Positions 19,195 to 29,700 are shown, counted from the stretch's first letter. The stretch is DNA of 64,000 nt from Clostridia bacterium (GCA_017513245.1 JAFXGK010000026.1:40906-104905), one strand, 5' to 3'. The notes: generated by a model from the sequence alone, not told the origin. A program made the numbers and translations.

Positions 19195-20256
19195 ATGAGC
19201 AAAGCACTAATCGCGATGAGTGGTGGAGTTGACTCAAGCGTTGCGGCTTTTATGTGTGTGGAACGCGGACTTGACTGTACCGGCGCTACCATGAAGCTTT
19301 ATGACAAAGAAAAAAACGTTTGCTCCGAAAACGGTTGTTGTACCGAAGATGATATAGCCGACGCCCGCGCCGTTGCTACACGGCTTAATATGCCTTTTCA
19401 CGTCTTTAATTTTACCGATGATTTCGATACCGAGGTTATTGCAAGATTTATTGACGCATACGAAAAAGGTGCCACACCAAACCCCTGCATCGACTGCAAC
19501 CGCTATATAAAATTCGAGCGTTTCTTTCGCAAGATGCAGGAGCTCAATTTTGATTACATCGTTACGGGCCATTATGCACGAATCGAAAAAAGCGGAGAAC
19601 GGTATCTTTTGAAAAAGGCTGTTGACGCTTCAAAGGACCAATCGTACGTGCTCTATTCCCTAACTCAAGAGCAACTGTCGCATACGCTTTTCCCCTTAGG
19701 CGAACTTAAAAAGGAAGAAACCCGCCTAATTGCTGAAGAAAAGGGTTTTATTAACGCAAAAAAACGCGACAGTCAGGATATCTGCTTTGTGCCCGACGGT
19801 GACTATGCCGCATTTATTGAGGGTTATACAGGCAAAAAATACCCTTGTGGCGACTTTGTTGATAAGTGTGGAAATAAGCTTGGCAGCCACTGCGGTATTA
19901 TCCGTTATACCATAGGTCAGCGAAAAGGTCTCGGTCTCGCACTGCCTGCGCCGATGTACGTTTGCGAAAAGGATATCGCGAACAATAAGGTTATTCTTTG
20001 TTCAAATGAAGAACTCTTTTCCACGACGCTTACAGCAAGCAATTTCAACTGGATAGCTTTTGACTCCCCACCAAAAAGTTTTAAGGCAGATGCAAAAATC
20101 CGTTACAACCAGGCAGCTCAGCCTGCAACGGTTACTGCGAATGACGACGGCACGGTTACTGTTACGTTTGATACTCCGCAGCGTGCCATCGCAAAGGGCC
20201 AGGCGGTCGTTTTATACGATGGCGATACCGTAATCGGCGGCGGAACCATAAATTAA
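19195..20256 (+). CDS. mnmA: tRNA-specific 2-thiouridylase MnmA
   Basis: A 353-residue enzyme that installs the 2-thio group at wobble uridine 34 of tRNA-Lys, -Glu and -Gln. The PP-loop SGGVDSSVAA is at the N-terminus. The catalytic cysteines are in TPNPCIDCNRYIKF and SQDICFVPDGDYAAF, and the C-terminal beta-barrel has YTIGQRKGLGLALPAPMYV. The ATG at 19195 follows AAGGAGG; the in-frame GTG two codons earlier overlaps the ribosome site. It stands alone after feoB and ends in a bidirectional terminator. Confidence 0.95.
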   Translation: MSKALIAMSGGVDSSVAAFMCVERGLDCTGATMKLYDKEKNVCSENGCCTEDDIADARAVATRLNMPFHVFNFTDDFDTEVIARFIDAYEKGATPNPCIDCNRYIKFERFFRKMQELNFDYIVTGHYARIEKSGERYLLKKAVDASKDQSYVLYSLTQEQLSHTLFPLGELKKEETRLIAEEKGFINAKKRDSQDICFVPDGDYAAFIEGYTGKKYPCGDFVDKCGNKLGSHCGIIRYTIGQRKGLGLALPAPMYVCEKDIANNKVILCSNEELFSTTLTASNFNWIAFDSPPKSFKADAKIRYNQAAQPATVTANDDGTVTVTFDTPQRAIAKGQAVVLYDGDTVIGGGTIN

Positions 20257-20290
20257 AAAACACCCTACAGAAGTAGGGTGTTTTAATTTT
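20253..20290. terminator. Bidirectional terminator between mnmA and the FAD oxidoreductase
   Basis: A 12-bp stem AAAACACCCTAC / GTAGGGTGTTTT has an AGAA loop, with A-rich and T-rich flanks overlapping both stop codons. Confidence 0.9.
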
Positions 20291-21731
20291 ACTTGCGGAG
20301 TAAAACTCCATCATTTTTAAGTGCTTCGCGTACCTTCTGTACGTCAACGGTCTGAACGGTTGCATCAGTATCGAGAGCTACTGCCGCTGCCGCACCGGCA
20401 GCCTGACCGGTCATAACGCAGGTACCCTGAATACGGGTGCTGGAATGAGCAATGTGGTCAACCGAGATGCATCGTCCGCAAACGAGCAGGTTCTTAACCC
20501 TCTTCGGTGCGATACAGCCGTAAGGAATACCGTAAGAATCGCCGTGGATAGCGCCGCCCAAAGCACGGCTCTTACCAAACGGATCGTGAATATCAATAAT
20601 ATAGGAACCACAGGCGATTTCATCATCGTAATGTACGCAGTTAATGGCATCAAGGCCCTTAAGAACGTGCATACCTACAAGTCTTCTGGTCTCACGAACG
20701 CCTAAAACATTACTCGACTCAACGAGGTAGCTCTCTTCAAATCCGGGAACGTATCTCTTCAAGAAGTCGGCGAGGTAAATTACCTGCTTGTGAGCGATAA
20801 CGGCGGCTTTTGAAAGCTCAACTGCATCGGTACCGTCAACGCCGATTACTCGCGACATATTTACGATGAGTTCGTTGGGGCGACCCGACGGGAAGAAAAG
20901 AATTCTGCCCTGCGGTAACGGGATAAGATCACCGTTTTCTTCGAAGCCCACAGTACCCGCATACTCGAGTGAGAAGAATTCGTCACGGTCGATTCCGAGA
21001 TCCTCAAATTTCAGGTTCTTGTTGTTGTACTTAATGGGATTTTGCGTCATATCAACGTTGCCCATCGAGAACATAACCGAGCAGGGCTGAACAGCAAGAA
21101 TTTTTTTAGCTTCTTCGGTGTCGTATTTGCTCGAAGAATTGATTTCAAAATGCATATGGTCGAAGCCTGCATTTTTAAGGTCTGTTCCGGATTCAGGCTC
21201 GCAACCCATAACAAATTCTTCACCTGCTTCAGCAAAGATATCACCGTCGCCCGTAGCATCGATAAACATCTTGGCACTTACAGCCTCGATACCCGACTTT
21301 GTATGTATAATAAGGTTTTTAACTTCATCGTCTTCAGCGACGGTTTTGATTACGTCGGCATGGAAGAGAATATCAACGCCTGCCTCAGTTGCAAGGTCTA
21401 AAAGAACAACCTTGAAAAGATGGGGGCCTACGCGCTTAGAAGCGCTCTTGGGGCAACCGTATTTATCCTGATAAATAACCATACGGTCAATTATTTCCTT
21501 GCCGATACCGCCAAAAGTATTTCCGCTGTTGTCCTTAGTTGCATCGAAGGGCGAAACGTGTCCGTTTGTTGCAAGACCGCCGAGACAACCGCTCTTTTCA
21601 ATTAAAAGGGTACGCTTGCCACCTCTTGCGGCCGCAATAGCTGCTGCAGTGCCGGCAACACCGCCGCCAACTACAACAACATCGGTTTCATATCTAACGT
21701 TAACCTGCTCGCAAAGTTTTACTGTAGACAT
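20289..21731 (-). CDS. FAD-dependent oxidoreductase (FAD_oxidored family)
   Basis: A 480-residue flavoprotein with the dinucleotide-binding motif VVVVGGGVAGTAAAIAAARGG close to the N-terminus, then LIEKSGCLGGLATNGHV and the FAD motif FIDATGDGDIFAEAGE. Near the C-terminus are LLVCGRCISVDHIAHSSTRIQGTC and a GQAAGAAAA segment closing the FAD site. The pattern matches the large, poorly characterised clostridial family often linked to sugar-acid or carbohydrate catabolism. The ATG at 21731 follows AAGGAG. It stands alone, so the substrate cannot be inferred from neighbours. Confidence 0.88.
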   Translation of the reverse strand: MSTVKLCEQVNVRYETDVVVVGGGVAGTAAAIAAARGGKRTLLIEKSGCLGGLATNGHVSPFDATKDNSGNTFGGIGKEIIDRMVIYQDKYGCPKSASKRVGPHLFKVVLLDLATEAGVDILFHADVIKTVAEDDEVKNLIIHTKSGIEAVSAKMFIDATGDGDIFAEAGEEFVMGCEPESGTDLKNAGFDHMHFEINSSSKYDTEEAKKILAVQPCSVMFSMGNVDMTQNPIKYNNKNLKFEDLGIDRDEFFSLEYAGTVGFEENGDLIPLPQGRILFFPSGRPNELIVNMSRVIGVDGTDAVELSKAAVIAHKQVIYLADFLKRYVPGFEESYLVESSNVLGVRETRRLVGMHVLKGLDAINCVHYDDEIACGSYIIDIHDPFGKSRALGGAIHGDSYGIPYGCIAPKRVKNLLVCGRCISVDHIAHSSTRIQGTCVMTGQAAGAAAAVALDTDATVQTVDVQKVREALKNDGVLLRK

Positions 21732-21892
21732 AATCAAACTCCTTACTTAAGTTAAGTCTCTACTTCTTAAGTATACATGTATAGGATTCGTTTGTAAAGT
21801 AAAATAAGTGAATTTTTTGGCATAATTCGTATTGTATTTTATTTAACGATGTTGTATAATGGTAGCGTTAAAATTCAAAAGGAGAAAATCAT

Positions 21893-23014
21893 ATGGAACA
21901 AATTCAGCAATTTATTATTGATGTCTTTGGTAACGTTTCCAACATCGAGTGGAAACCCGTTGTTATGTGGATAATCGGCGGCATACTTATTTTCCTTGCT
22001 ATCAAGAAAAATATGGAACCCACCCTATTACTCCCTATGGGCTTTGGCGCAATTCTCGTTAACCTACCCGAATCCGGAGCCGTTGAAACCATCAAGACTC
22101 TGTTTGAAGCAGGTATATCCAACGAGCTGTTCCCGCTTCTGTTATTTATTGGTATCGGCGCAATGATCGATTTCGAACCGTTGCTTACAAATCCGAAGCT
22201 TATGATTTTCGGCGCGGCGGCACAATTTGGTATCTTCCTTACCTTCGGTCTTGCTTGTCTCTTCTTCCCCATCAATGATGCGGCTTCAATCGGTATCATC
22301 GGCGCGGCCGACGGTCCTACTTCAATTTTCGTAGCAAACACACTCAATTCCAATTATATGGGCGCTATAATGGTTGCTGCATATTCTTATATGGCTCTCG
22401 TTCCCGTTGTTCAGCCGCCTATCATTAAGATGATGACCACCAAGAAAGAGCGTCTCATCCGTATGAATTACACCGGCACCAAGGTTTCCAAAACCACCAA
22501 GATACTCTTCCCCATCGTTGTTACCGTAATTACCGGTATCTTTGCTCCCGATTCTGTTGCTCTTATCGGTTTCCTTATGTTCGGTAACCTTATTCGCGAA
22601 TGCGGCGTTCTCAACTCCCTTTCCGAAACCGCACAGAACGCTCTTGCAAACCTTATTACAATTCTTCTCGGTCTTACCGTTTCGTTCAAGATGCAGGCTG
22701 CAGACTTCCTTACCGCAGATACACTTCTCATTCTCGGTCTCGGACTTTTCGCTTTCATCTTCGACACCGTCGGTGGCGTTCTCATCGCGAAGATAATGAA
22801 CATCTTCTCCAAGAACAAGATAAACCCCATGATCGGCGCTTGCGGTATTTCGGCTTTCCCGATGTCGGCACGTGTTGTTCACAAGATGGGTCTTGCAGAA
22901 GACAATCAGAACTTCTTACTCATGCATTCAATCGGTGTTAACGTTTCGGGTCAGATTGCTTCGGTTATTGCCGGCGGTCTCCTGCTCAAGCTTGTATTAC
23001 CGTTAGTAGGTTAA
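21893..23014 (+). CDS. oadB: Sodium ion-translocating decarboxylase beta subunit (OadB/GcdB family)
   Basis: A 373-residue polytopic membrane protein. Signatures are LLPMGFGAILVNLP, FPLLLFIGIGAMIDFEPLLTNP (the Asp-containing sodium helix), GAADGPTSIFVA, and GVNVSGQIASVIAGG at the C-terminus. These proteins couple decarboxylation of a biotin-bound carboxyl group to sodium export. The alpha (carboxyltransferase) and biotin-carrier subunits are not adjacent; only a 48-residue gamma-like protein follows. Ribosome site AAGGAGAAAATCAT precedes the ATG. Confidence 0.93.
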   Translation: MEQIQQFIIDVFGNVSNIEWKPVVMWIIGGILIFLAIKKNMEPTLLLPMGFGAILVNLPESGAVETIKTLFEAGISNELFPLLLFIGIGAMIDFEPLLTNPKLMIFGAAAQFGIFLTFGLACLFFPINDAASIGIIGAADGPTSIFVANTLNSNYMGAIMVAAYSYMALVPVVQPPIIKMMTTKKERLIRMNYTGTKVSKTTKILFPIVVTVITGIFAPDSVALIGFLMFGNLIRECGVLNSLSETAQNALANLITILLGLTVSFKMQAADFLTADTLLILGLGLFAFIFDTVGGVLIAKIMNIFSKNKINPMIGACGISAFPMSARVVHKMGLAEDNQNFLLMHSIGVNVSGQIASVIAGGLLLKLVLPLVG

Positions 23015-23029
23015 AGGAGGAACACTGAT

Positions 23030-23176
23030 ATGAAATTCTTAGGATTTGAAACTTTACTCAAAATTGCTCTTCCGATTATCTTGAAATGTATGGTTGGTAT
23101 CTTCGCAGTTATTCTTATCATAATGATTGCAATCTTCATTCTCAATAAAGCTACCAACAGACAGAATAAGCAATAA
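23030..23176 (+). CDS. 48-residue OadG-like small membrane protein
   Basis: A short gene, MKFLGFETLLKIALPIILK onwards, with one or two hydrophobic stretches (KIALPIIL and GIFAVILIIMIAIFIL) and a polar tail TNRQNKQ. AAAGGAGG lies 9 bases before the ATG, and the gene begins 15 bp after oadB. Small gamma subunits (OadG/MmdG) that stabilise the pump sit beside oadB in other bacteria, so this is probably a minimal gamma subunit. Sequence identity to known OadG is weak to the eye. Confidence 0.75.
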   Translation: MKFLGFETLLKIALPIILKCMVGIFAVILIIMIAIFILNKATNRQNKQ

Positions 23177-23184
23177 ACAAAATT

Positions 23185-23217
23185 AAAAGCGGTGCCGTTT
23201 GGCACCGCTTTTTTATT
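23185..23217 (+). terminator. Terminator after oadB and the small membrane protein
   Basis: A 12-bp stem AAAAGCGGTGCC / GGCACCGCTTTT with GTTT loop is followed by TTTATT. Confidence 0.92.
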
Positions 23218-23235
23218 ATGCTGTTAATCTATCGA

Positions 23236-24861
23236 TTAAGCTGCTGTCTGCTCTTTTTTCTTATAGAAGATACGAACAGCAAGCAGGAAGCCGATAATGA
23301 GAACTACGCCCAAAGCAAGGCAGATATAAGCGTTCTGTACGAAGCCTGCAACAATGTAGCAGATAAGGCTTATTGCCGCAACGGTAATTGCATACGGCAG
23401 CTGCGTTGAAACGTGGTTAACGTGAACACATTCAGCGCCTGCAGAGGACATAATGGTGGTATCGCTGATGGGCGAGCAATGGTCACCACAAACTGCGCCT
23501 GCAAGAGAAGCAGACATGCAGATAACGAGCATCGGGTCGTTAACCTTGAACATAGTGCAAACGATCGGAATAAGAATACCGAAGGTACCCCAACTGGTTC
23601 CGGTTGCGAACGCGAGCAAGCAAGCGATAAGGAAGATTACTGCCGGCAGGAAGGAAGCCATATTCTGAGCAGCCTCGCTCTTCATAAGGGTATCAACGTA
23701 GCCCGAAGCGTTAAGGAGACCGTTAGAAATGTTCTTAAGAGCAGTTGCGAGGGTGAGAATGGTGATTGCGGGAACCATGGCCTTAAAGCCGAGCGGAACA
23801 CACTCCATTGCACCCTTAAAGGTGATAAGGCGACGAACGAGCATATAGCCGATAACGAAAATTAAAGCTATAAGAGCGCCCCACGGCAGACCAACGGTTG
23901 CGTCGGTGCCTGCAAAAGCATCGATAAAGTTTCCTTTTGCAGAACCGGCAGTGAAGAAACCGCCAATGTAGATAAGGCCAACAACCGAAACAGCTACGAG
24001 AACGATAATCGGAAGAACAAGGTCGATTACGCGGCCTCTGGGATTGCTTTCAGCCTGAGTAGTCTCAACGCGTTCATCGGTCGAGAAGAGGTCGCCCTTA
24101 AGCAATGCGTTCATCTCATGACGGCGCATAGGACCAAAGTCAGCCTTAATGAAAATCATTGCAACAACAAAAACAATGGTAAGCAGCGAGTAGAAGTTAT
24201 AGGGAATTGCGCGAATGAAATACTCAAAGCCCTTGCCCTCGATTGCAGTGCCCTCGGTATAGCTGGTAACAGCGGCGGCCCATGAGCTGATAGGAGCTAT
24301 CATACAAATGGGAGCGGCAGTAGCATCGATTATGTAGCTGAACTTTGCACGTGAAACCTTGTGTGCATCGGTAACAGGCTTCATAACCGAACCAACCGTA
24401 AGGCAGTTGAAATAGTCGTCAATGAAGATCATAATACCAAGAACGAAGGCAGATAATTGAGCGCCGACTCTTGACTTGATGTGGGTTGCAGCCCAACGAC
24501 CGAAAGCGGCCGAAGCACCCGACTTGTTAACAAGAGCAACGATTGTGCCCAAAATAACAAGGAACAGGAAAATACCTGCAGTACCCGAGATAGCAGCAAT
24601 TAAACCATCGCTTATAACGTGGTCAACTGCGGTTGCAGCGTTTCCGCCGCAGGCAAGTATAGCACCAACAACAATTCCGAAGAAAAGCGAGGAATATACT
24701 TCCTTAGTAATAAGGGCCAGTCCGATAGCAACAAGCGGCGGAAGCATAGCCCAAAGGGTTGCAGAAGTGGTAACGCCGGTAGCGGCAACGGTGATTGCTA
24801 TTGCCAAAACGGCAACAACAACGAAAGCAGTAAGTATACTGCTTACATACTTCTTTTTCAT
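23236..24861 (-). CDS. Na+/H+ antiporter NhaC-family transporter
   Basis: A 541-residue protein with about 12 hydrophobic helices. Features of the NhaC/ArsB-NhaD group are LWAMLPPLVAIGLALITKEVYSS, FIDDYFNCLTVGSVMKPVTD, APICMIAPISSWAA, FATGTSWGTFGILIPI and GDHCSPISDTTIMSSAGA. Members exchange Na+ for protons or for organic amines/acids. No regulatory RNA is visible in its leader. Together with OadB and Rnf it points to sodium-based energetics, but the transported substrate is not certain. Confidence 0.9.
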   Translation of the reverse strand: MKKKYVSSILTAFVVVAVLAIAITVAATGVTTSATLWAMLPPLVAIGLALITKEVYSSLFFGIVVGAILACGGNAATAVDHVISDGLIAAISGTAGIFLFLVILGTIVALVNKSGASAAFGRWAATHIKSRVGAQLSAFVLGIMIFIDDYFNCLTVGSVMKPVTDAHKVSRAKFSYIIDATAAPICMIAPISSWAAAVTSYTEGTAIEGKGFEYFIRAIPYNFYSLLTIVFVVAMIFIKADFGPMRRHEMNALLKGDLFSTDERVETTQAESNPRGRVIDLVLPIIVLVAVSVVGLIYIGGFFTAGSAKGNFIDAFAGTDATVGLPWGALIALIFVIGYMLVRRLITFKGAMECVPLGFKAMVPAITILTLATALKNISNGLLNASGYVDTLMKSEAAQNMASFLPAVIFLIACLLAFATGTSWGTFGILIPIVCTMFKVNDPMLVICMSASLAGAVCGDHCSPISDTTIMSSAGAECVHVNHVSTQLPYAITVAAISLICYIVAGFVQNAYICLALGVVLIIGFLLAVRIFYKKKEQTAA

Positions 24862-25002
24862 AATTTTTCCTCCTAAACCTATATAAGGTTATACTTTATT
24901 AAAAACAATTATCGTAAGAAAGTCAAGATTTTTTTAAAATAGAGCCCCTTCCCTGCCTTTTTAAAAGCAAAACTGCCAACTGAGGGTGACTGTTTTGGGG
25001 TC

Positions 25003-25041
25003 AAAAAAATCTCTCCGTCCCTAATGGAACGAAGAGATTTT
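25003..25041 (-). terminator. Terminator of tRNA-Leu(CAG)
   Basis: A 9-bp stem (AAAATCTCT / AGAGATTTT on the + strand) with a partly paired loop is directly downstream of the tRNA on the minus strand. It ends in a run of seven T. Confidence 0.82.
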
Positions 25042-25127
25042 GGTGCGGGTAGCAGGACTTGAACCTGTACCGAGTTGCCCCGACTAGAACCTGAATCTAG
25101 CGCGTCTGCCGATTCCGCCATACCCGC
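25041..25127 (-). tRNA. tRNA-Leu (anticodon CAG)
   Basis: An 87-nt class II tRNA with acceptor GCGGGTA / TACCCGC, discriminator A, encoded CCA, anticodon loop ATTCAGG (anticodon CAG), variable arm and T-loop GGTTCAAGTCC. Its 5' 22 bases recur 191 bp upstream (see the repeat entry). Confidence 0.96.
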
Positions 25128-25324
25128 ATATTTTATTGTGTAGTAAGTTGTTCGAAATATTAAATACCGGTATCGTCATCCGCGCTCCGCGTGACATTTG
25201 CGGTTCCCGAAATTTTAAGCCTTTCGGCAAAAATTTCGACCGCGGCACATTTTCGCACTTCGCTGCATCGCCCACAGGGCGCGCTCGTGCGGAAAGCTGC
25301 CGATTCCGCCATACCCGCATATTT
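25106..25324 (-). repeat. 28-bp direct repeat of the tRNA-Leu 5' end flanking 163 bp
   Basis: The 28 bases at 25106-25133, covering the first 22 bases of tRNA-Leu(CAG) and 6 bases before it, recur exactly at 25297-25324. The segment between has no convincing gene. It holds a long imperfect inverted repeat (GCGGT...CGAAATTTT / AAAATTTCG...ACCGC at about 25199-25243). The arrangement looks like the scar of a small insertion or tandem duplication at the tRNA. Confidence 0.8.
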
Positions 25325-25418
25325 ATTTCGCATTCTTTCGAACAAATGATATTATATCAGCAAGAATTTGCCTTGTCAACTAAAAAATCCGAAAAGGCGG
25401 ACCTTTTCGGATTTTAAC

Positions 25419-26552
25419 TTAATCGATTGTTTTTATGTAGCAGCGGCGACGTCTGTGCTGACGTTTATCAAAGTGGCGCCACATACTGTGAACGGCTGCG
25501 TTGGTCTCCAACATGGGACCGGTTTCGCAGAAGCGTACACCGTTTTTAATAATATTTTTGGTAAGCGTGCTGATAAGTATTGCCGGAACGCCCTGCAACT
25601 GATATGCGGGATCAACCGCAACAAAATACATCTCAAGAGTGTCATTCTTACCTTTTAAAGCCTTAAGCATACGTACAATGCCGAACGGGAACATTTTTCC
25701 GTTAGCCTTTTTAAACGCCTTAGCAAGCGAGGGCACTAAAACGCCAAAACCTATTATCTTTCCATCGGTATCCTTAACCGAGCAGATATAATCAAGGTGA
25801 ACGAGCGGAATATATCCTGCAAGTGTATGATCGATAACCTCCTGAGTCAGAGGAACAGTGCCGTAAAGACGCGAAAACGCAACGTCGATAAGCTTAAATG
25901 CCTCGTGCGCGTCCTTGTCGAGCACCTTACGGTCTGTATACGTAACCACCTCAAAGCCTTTTTTCTTAATAAGGTGATTTGCTATACGCTCGATTCTCGG
26001 GTCAACATCTTGCGGCACGTTAATGCGATATTCGATCCAGTCGATATCTTTTTTGAGTCCGAGGCGATCCATGTGTGTTAAATAGTATGGATAATTATAG
26101 AAGGTGATGGACATATTAAACTCCTCAAAGCCTTCTACGAGCATACCCTCGTGGTCCATATCAGTAAATCCGATGGGACCCATAATTTCGACGTGACCTC
26201 TCTCCTTGCCCCATGCCACAACGGCATCAAACAGTTTTTGCGAAACCTCGTAGTCATCGATAAAATCAAAACGAGTAAAACGAATGGCGTTCTTGTTCCA
26301 CTTTTTATTGTAGGCATGGTTAATAAGTCCGGCTATTCTGCCGACAATTTTATCATCCTTATATGCCAAGAAAAGCTTGGTCTCACAAAAAGCGTATGCA
26401 GGATTTTTCTTCTCATCCTGTGAAAAGGTATCAAACTCGTCATTCCCTAAAAACGGTACGAAATACTCGTTGCCCTTGTAAAGCTTATTCGGGAATTTGA
26501 TCCATTTCCATAAATCTTTTTTTGTAAGTACTTCCTTAATTGTAACTTCCAC
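25419..26552 (-). CDS. GNAT-like acetyltransferase-fold protein of unknown substrate
   Basis: A 377-residue protein with an N-terminal GNAT-like half (FLAYKDDKIVGRIAGLINHAYN, then RFTRFDFIDDYEVSQKLFDAV and GPIGFTDMDHEGMLVEGFEE) and a C-terminal half. The C-terminal half has IGFGVLVPSLAKAFKKANGK, MYFVAVDPAYQLQGVPAIL and the ending CETGPMLETNAAVHSMWRHF. This fits a widespread clostridial/Bacteroides family annotated only as GNAT or hypothetical. The start is GTG at 26552, 8 bases after AAGGAGG; a longer ORF has no ribosome site. Single gene. Confidence 0.75.
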   Translation of the reverse strand: MEVTIKEVLTKKDLWKWIKFPNKLYKGNEYFVPFLGNDEFDTFSQDEKKNPAYAFCETKLFLAYKDDKIVGRIAGLINHAYNKKWNKNAIRFTRFDFIDDYEVSQKLFDAVVAWGKERGHVEIMGPIGFTDMDHEGMLVEGFEEFNMSITFYNYPYYLTHMDRLGLKKDIDWIEYRINVPQDVDPRIERIANHLIKKKGFEVVTYTDRKVLDKDAHEAFKLIDVAFSRLYGTVPLTQEVIDHTLAGYIPLVHLDYICSVKDTDGKIIGFGVLVPSLAKAFKKANGKMFPFGIVRMLKALKGKNDTLEMYFVAVDPAYQLQGVPAILISTLTKNIIKNGVRFCETGPMLETNAAVHSMWRHFDKRQHRRRRCYIKTID

Positions 26553-26741
26553 AATTAAAGCCTCCTTATCGTTTAATGGAAAAGTTATACCATAAATCAA
26601 ATACAACCATGCAAACATTTTACAATATTCGCCCCTATGTTGTCAATTAAAAAGTTATGTGGCAAAAACGGAATATACGCTTTTTAGTAACACATTATTC
26701 ATAAAATTGTGGTAATATATTACTATTACGGAGGTAGATAT

Positions 26742-29700
26742 ATGCTTACGCTCAAAAACATTAAAAAAACATACTCCGCCGGTGATACTGCCGTCGAGGC
26801 ATTAAAGGGCATCAACCTTGAATTCCGTAAAAGCGAATTCGTCTCGATTTTAGGTCAGTCAGGCTGCGGCAAAACCACTCTGCTTAACATAATCGGCGGA
26901 TTGGATCAATATACCGAGGGCGACCTTGTAATCAACGGTAAGTCCACCAAGGAATTTAAGGACCGCGACTGGGATGCTTATCGCAACCATTCCATAGGCT
27001 TTGTTTTCCAAAGTTATAACCTTATTCCCCATCAGACGGTTTTACAAAACGTTGAAATTGCGCTCACTCTTTCCGGCGTTTCAAAAGCCGAACGCCACGC
27101 AAGGGCTAAAAAGGTTTTGGAAGAGGTTGGTCTTGGTGACCAGCTAAATAAAAAGCCTAACGAAATGTCTGGCGGTCAGATGCAGCGCGTTGCTATTGCT
27201 CGTGCTTTAATTAACGACCCTGATATAATTTTGGCCGACGAGCCTACCGGTGCGCTCGACACGCAAACCAGCCTTCAGGTTATGGAAATTCTTAAAAAGA
27301 TTTCCGAGAATCGCCTTATTATTATGGTTACTCATAATCCCGAGCTGGCAGAACAGTATTCATCGCGTATAATTCGCATGCTTGACGGCGTTATAACCGA
27401 CGATTCCGCACCCTTAAACGAGGATGAAAAAGCGGAAATCGCTGCGCAAAACGACGCAAAAATTGAGGAAGAAAAAAACACTAAGCGCTCTAAAAAACAG
27501 AAGATGCCTTCTATGTCGTTCGGCACCTCGTTTATGCTGTCGCTTAAAAATCTCTTCACCAAAAAAGGACGTACGGCGCTTACCGCCTTTGCAGGCTCTA
27601 TCGGCATAATCGGTATTGCTCTTATTTTAGCCGTATCCCAGGGTATGACCGCATATATCGACGAAGTACAAGAAAGCACGCTCTCCTCCTATCCCCTAAC
27701 CCTTGAGGCAACAACGGTTGAACTTTCGTCCTTGATGGAAACGTTTATGAACCTTGAATCGGATAAAGTAACGCATGATGATGACGCAGTTTATAAAAAA
27801 TCTGCAATTTATGATATTATCAACGCATTAAACAGTCTTGAAGAAACCGAAAACGACCTCAATGCCTTTAAAAAATTTCTTGAGCAAAAAATTTCGGATA
27901 AGAACTCCCCGTTATATGACGCCGTAAGCGGCGTACAGTACGGCTACGACCTTGATTTACTCGTATACACCAAAAACGTTGACGGTACAATAATTCGTTC
28001 GGATACCGAAAAGCTTATGCAGGAGCTTATTCTCAAGTATATGAACATTGATATGTCCTCAATGAGCGCAATGGCCGGCAACGGCGGCAGTATGTCAAGC
28101 ATGTCTTCAATGGGTGCTATGTCAACCGGTCTGTGGCAGGAGCTTCTCCCCGGTAACGACGGCTCACCGATAAACGATATACTGGAAAAACAGTATGACG
28201 TTGTTTACGGTTCTTGGCCTAACAATTACGATGAAATTGTGCTTGTACTTGACGAAAACAACGAGTTGGATGATTTATCGCTTTATGCTTTAGGTCTTCT
28301 GCCTGAGGAAGAGATGGGCGCCTTTATGGACGCGGCCCTCAACGGTACAATTCTTGAAAACAAGGATTACAAATGGACCTATGAGGAGATTTGCAACCTC
28401 GAATACAAGACCATTCTTAACGCTGATTGCTACGTTTATGATGAAAACACAGGTCTTTACGCCGACCTTCGCAACACCGATGCAGGACTTCGCTATCTCT
28501 ACGACAATGCGATGACGCTTAAGGTTACGGGTATCATCCGTCCCAATGAAGAAAGCACTGCACATATGCTGACGGGCAGCATTGGCTACACCAAGGACCT
28601 TACAAAACATCTAATAGAAAAATCCAAGGACTCCGAAATTATAAGTGCTCAGCTTGCAAACACGACGACCGATATTCTCACCGGCAAGCCGTTTAAGAGC
28701 AATACGGGCAACCTCACTGCCGAGCAGAAGGAAAACGATTTCCGTGCATATGCCGACTCGCTCACCCAGGCTCAGAAGGCTGCACTTTATGTAAAAATCA
28801 GTTGCATCCCCCCCGCCGACGTTCTTAGCGAGCAGGTCGCATCGGTTATGAACGGTATGACACGCGCCGATATCGAGGCCGCCATGCTTCAGGGTATGTC
28901 CTCACAGACTAGCATCAGTGCCGATGAAATCAACTCATATCTCGCCGCCATGTCCGACGAGGAAATAACGGCACTTTTCTCGCAAACCGTTGCAGAGCAG
29001 ATAAAATATCAGTATGCCGAGCAGGTCAGAGCACAGATGGCTTCGCAGTCTCCTGCTCAGCTGATTGCCGCTTTCGAATACGCCCTGCCCCGATACACTA
29101 CAGAACAGTGTGCAGTGTATTACGATGAGGTTATGGAGTTCTCTGATTCGACCTACGAAGCCAACCTTATCAATATGGGTCACGTTGACCTTGAATCCCC
29201 CGCAACCATAAACATTTTTGCTTCATCCTTTGAAAATAAGGATATAATTACCGACGCTATCGCCGACTACAACAAGGATATCGAAGAAGCAAAACAGATT
29301 AAGTACACCGACTATATCGGACTTATGATGTCCTCGATTACTACGATAATCAACGCAATAACTTATGTTTTAATCGCCTTCGTTGCCATTTCTCTCGTTG
29401 TATCCTCAATTATGATTGGCGTTATTACCCTAATTTCGGTTCAGGAAAGAACCAAGGAAATCGGAATTTTACGTGCTATCGGTGCTTCAAAACGCAACGT
29501 ATCGAGTATGTTTAATGCCGAAACGATGATTGTTGGCTTTGCCGCAGGACTCTTAGGTGTTCTTGTTACCTATCTTCTCTGTATACCCATCAATCTTATT
29601 CTGCATATGCTCACGGGAATCAATACCTTAAGCGCAATTCTCCCCGTACCTGCCGCACTAATTCTGATTGCGATAAGCGTGTGCTTAACCCTCGTTTCGG

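Noticed and set aside
22322-22882. 186-codon minus-strand ORF opposite oadB
   Set aside because: Strongly coding oadB lies on the other strand; the product is charged and without family features.
24862-25002. Riboswitch before the NhaC-type transporter
   Set aside because: A GC-rich segment (about 24942-25001) can fold, but none of the conserved L-box or other aptamer elements are present.
24909-25121. 70-codon minus-strand ORF
   Set aside because: It is read through the tRNA-Leu and its terminator.
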